Origin: an uncultured Bacilli bacterium
GTDB taxonomy: Bacteria; Bacillota_I; Bacilli_A; RF39; UBA660
Direction: 5' to 3'
Assembly: GCA_934131175.1 (NCBI GenBank)
Contig: CAKOZD010000024.1
Location: forward strand, 1-16,011
DNA: 16,011 nt
Below are positions 14,214 through 16,011 of this stretch, in pieces (positions within the stretch are counted from its first letter, which is position 1; each line of letters begins with the position of its first letter). Below the pieces are notes generated by a model, which was not told the origin of the DNA, did not search any database, and worked only from the letters and a program-made list of their open reading frames with translations. The position numbers were made by a program, and so were the translations under genes.

Positions 14214-16011
14214 AAAAGTAAATATAAAGGCTTTCCGTCTGTTTAATGATGTGTCTGTAAATCTAACAGCAAGAAAAGATTCTAATAAGGCAGCAAACTT
14301 TGTTGCTATATATGCTCCAAATGGTTTTGGCAAGACTTCATTTTTTGATGCAATGGAGTTTTGTATGACAAAGTCAATACAAAGGGTAAAGAGTAACTTC
14401 AAGGAAAATTTTACGATTGACCAAAAACATGGTGCGTCTACGTTTATACATAATAAGGATTTGCCAAACGAATCTATTGACATTACAATGTCGTTTGAGG
14501 ATTGTGATGATGTAAGGACTATTTGTCGGCCAGCAGATGAATGTTCAATGCTGAAGTCGGTCCGTATAGAGAATGGCTATTTTAGAGATGCAATCCTTTC
14601 ACAAGACTGGTTGTCGGAATTTCTTTCTTCAAAAAGTTCTACTGAAAGGTTTAAAATATTTATGCAAAACTTTGAGGAAACTCGCTCTCTTTTGGATTAT
14701 TACCAATCGTTGGGTGAAGCCTCAAGAGGGATAAAAAGAAAAATTGACAATATATCAAAAGACTTGAAACAAATTAGTAAAAACATTGACAAGAGTATTG
14801 ATGCCAATGTTATGGATTTGTTGAAAGAAATAGTAGAGAAACTAAAGGCTAAAAACATTGATGTAAGAAAGTTTACTTCGGATATGAATGCCTGCCCAAG
14901 CATAATAGTTGAGGCTGATTCCATTTACTCAAGTTTGTTGGAAGACAAAACAAAGGTAGATGATATTATTTCAAATCTTGAAAAGATGCAGTTTGGTGAT
15001 GATGGAGTCTTGAAAATAGATGATATACCAGAATGGATAGAAAAGCAGAAAAGCCTTAAATCCGCAATAGATAGTATTGCTGTAGAATTAACGAAAATAG
15101 AACATCTAAAAGATTTAAAACACCAAGTAGGACAATATGGAAATTCATTGGAAAACAGCTTAAAGACTTTAGATACCTTTATTTTTCTTATAGACCAAAA
15201 CAATAAGTTTCAGACGATACTGAATAAAATAGTTGTTGCTAAAAAAGAGAAACAAGGCTTTATTCAAAACAAAGCAAAAAATGAAGCAGAAATAGCTAAT
15301 ATAAAACAAGCGATAGCACAGCTATATGAAGAAATAGCCAAGCTACAGGGTTATAAAGAGCAAAATGACAAGAAGCTACTTAACCTACATGAAAGTTACA
15401 AAGAATATGTTGCATTGTCTATTCAATATAAAGCGAATGTTGATAGTGTTTTGTTGAATCAAAAACAATTAAATACAGTAGATGAAAGTATAAGTATACT
15501 TGAACAAAGACATTCGACCTTATTAAGGTTTGTAACAGGTTTACGAAAAAAAGAGTTTATTGTAATTCCCAACTTGTATGAGGAAGAGACACGCAAACTC
15601 TTTGAGATAAGAGGAAAAATTGATTCTGCCAACAAAGCCTTGATAGACATAGAGAATAAAGTGGAAGAAGAATCAAGATTGAACGACATTTTACAAAATC
15701 TTCTCGCTTCATCTCAAAGCATTGTGGAGCATATAAAAGGTAGTAAATGTCCTCTGTGTGGTTTTGACTATGAGCAACATGAAAATCTTCTGGTTGCAAT
15801 ATCAGAAAATACTGTTTTGTCATCATCGCTGAAAGAAGATATTGAGAAAAGGAATAGAGCAAGGAAGGATGTTGAGGATATTGAGCATGAATTACGCAAT
15901 CAGCTTAGTAAGTTAACTGATGAAGTTGAAGAAAATATAAACAAAACTGTTGAAGAGATAGCTAAGGTAAAAAAGGATAGGGAGAATATAAATAATCAAC
16001 TCAAACAATTG
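14203..16011 (+). CDS. Rad50/SMC-like ABC ATPase with zinc hook (3' end outside the window)
   Basis: The frame opens at ATG 14203 and stays open for 603 codons to the window edge without a stop. Residues 1-20 (MKIKKVNIKAFRLFNDVSVN) are the typical first strand of Rad50/SMC-type ATPases. The Walker A loop APNGFGKTS spans 38-46, and a SQDWLSEFL segment near 133-141 may be the Q-loop region. From about residue 175 the protein is largely charged, heptad-like coiled coil. A CPLC motif at 516-519 (KCPLCG) is a likely zinc hook at the coil apex, where two molecules dimerise through zinc. The second coil arm, signature motif, Walker B and stop lie beyond the window. Such ATPases bind or clamp DNA or RNA ends. 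Here it is probably the sensor and motor of the cassette. Start chosen by the motif. It overlaps the middle-component gene by 11 bases. Confidence 0.85.
   Translation, partial: MKIKKVNIKAFRLFNDVSVNLTARKDSNKAANFVAIYAPNGFGKTSFFDAMEFCMTKSIQRVKSNFKENFTIDQKHGASTFIHNKDLPNESIDITMSFEDCDDVRTICRPADECSMLKSVRIENGYFRDAILSQDWLSEFLSSKSSTERFKIFMQNFEETRSLLDYYQSLGEASRGIKRKIDNISKDLKQISKNIDKSIDANVMDLLKEIVEKLKAKNIDVRKFTSDMNACPSIIVEADSIYSSLLEDKTKVDDIISNLEKMQFGDDGVLKIDDIPEWIEKQKSLKSAIDSIAVELTKIEHLKDLKHQVGQYGNSLENSLKTLDTFIFLIDQNNKFQTILNKIVVAKKEKQGFIQNKAKNEAEIANIKQAIAQLYEEIAKLQGYKEQNDKKLLNLHESYKEYVALSIQYKANVDSVLLNQKQLNTVDESISILEQRHSTLLRFVTGLRKKEFIVIPNLYEEETRKLFEIRGKIDSANKALIDIENKVEEESRLNDILQNLLASSQSIVEHIKGSKCPLCGFDYEQHENLLVAISENTVLSSSLKEDIEKRNRARKDVEDIEHELRNQLSKLTDEVEENINKTVEEIAKVKKDRENINNQLKQL

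Noticed and set aside
14049..14483. 144-codon minus-strand open frame over the middle component and ATPase start
   Set aside because: It overlaps the Walker A region of a clear + strand ATPase and reads as low-complexity hydrophobic sequence, so it is a shadow frame.

Overview
The window comes from an AT-rich genome, most likely a gut or oral member of the Bacteroidales (Bacteroides, Phocaeicola, Prevotella and relatives). This is inferred from gene content: a ferredoxin-type F420-hydrogenase-beta-like protein paired with a polysaccharide pyruvyl transferase, an EpsG-type polymerase, LicD proteins, tight co-directional packing and few strong Shine-Dalgarno sites. Every supported gene is on the + strand. 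There are no RNA genes, insertion sequences or CRISPR arrays.

Positions 1-11445 are the middle and end of a capsular or exopolysaccharide synthesis operon. After the tail of an unidentified upstream gene come a Wzx-type flippase (112-1638), an iron-sulfur F420-hydrogenase-beta-like protein (1641-2897) and a pyruvyl transferase family protein (2899-4023). After the only sizeable gap (4024-4197) come an EpsG/Wzy-like polymerase (4198-5262), an acyltransferase-3 membrane protein with an internal G8 tract (5267-6253), a GT-A glycosyltransferase (6255-7148) and a GT-B glycosyltransferase (7153-8265). The last three genes look like one decoration module: a LicD phosphotransferase (8270-9187), a HisC/CobD-like PLP enzyme (9184-10290), and a fusion of a degenerate LicD domain to a TagD/ECT-type cytidylyltransferase (10297-11445). 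Together they could make an amino-alcohol phosphate such as phosphoethanolamine, activate it as a CDP derivative and attach it to the glycan. No initiating phosphoglycosyltransferase or export machinery is seen, so those genes lie outside the window.

Positions 11512-16011 are unrelated to polysaccharide synthesis. They form a tightly coupled four-gene cassette: a ComEC-like metallo-beta-lactamase-fold hydrolase, a trypsin-like serine protease with a C-terminal extension of about 230 residues, a small protein resembling ABC-three-component middle component 1, and a Rad50/SMC-like ABC ATPase with a zinc-hook CxxC motif. The ATPase runs off the end of the window. The ATPase plus middle component match the ABC-3C class of predicted conflict (anti-phage or anti-plasmid) systems. 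The hydrolase-protease pair is also the companion set reported for type I AVAST defense, so this cassette appears to put a familiar effector pair under a different ATP-driven sensor. The 66-base junction before it carries a stem-loop and a palindrome and may be the boundary between capsule operon and defense module.

Other points of interest are the G8 tract, where loss of one G puts a stop codon directly after the run, and a cluster of direct and inverted repeats inside the F420-hydrogenase-beta-like gene that encodes an unusual insert.
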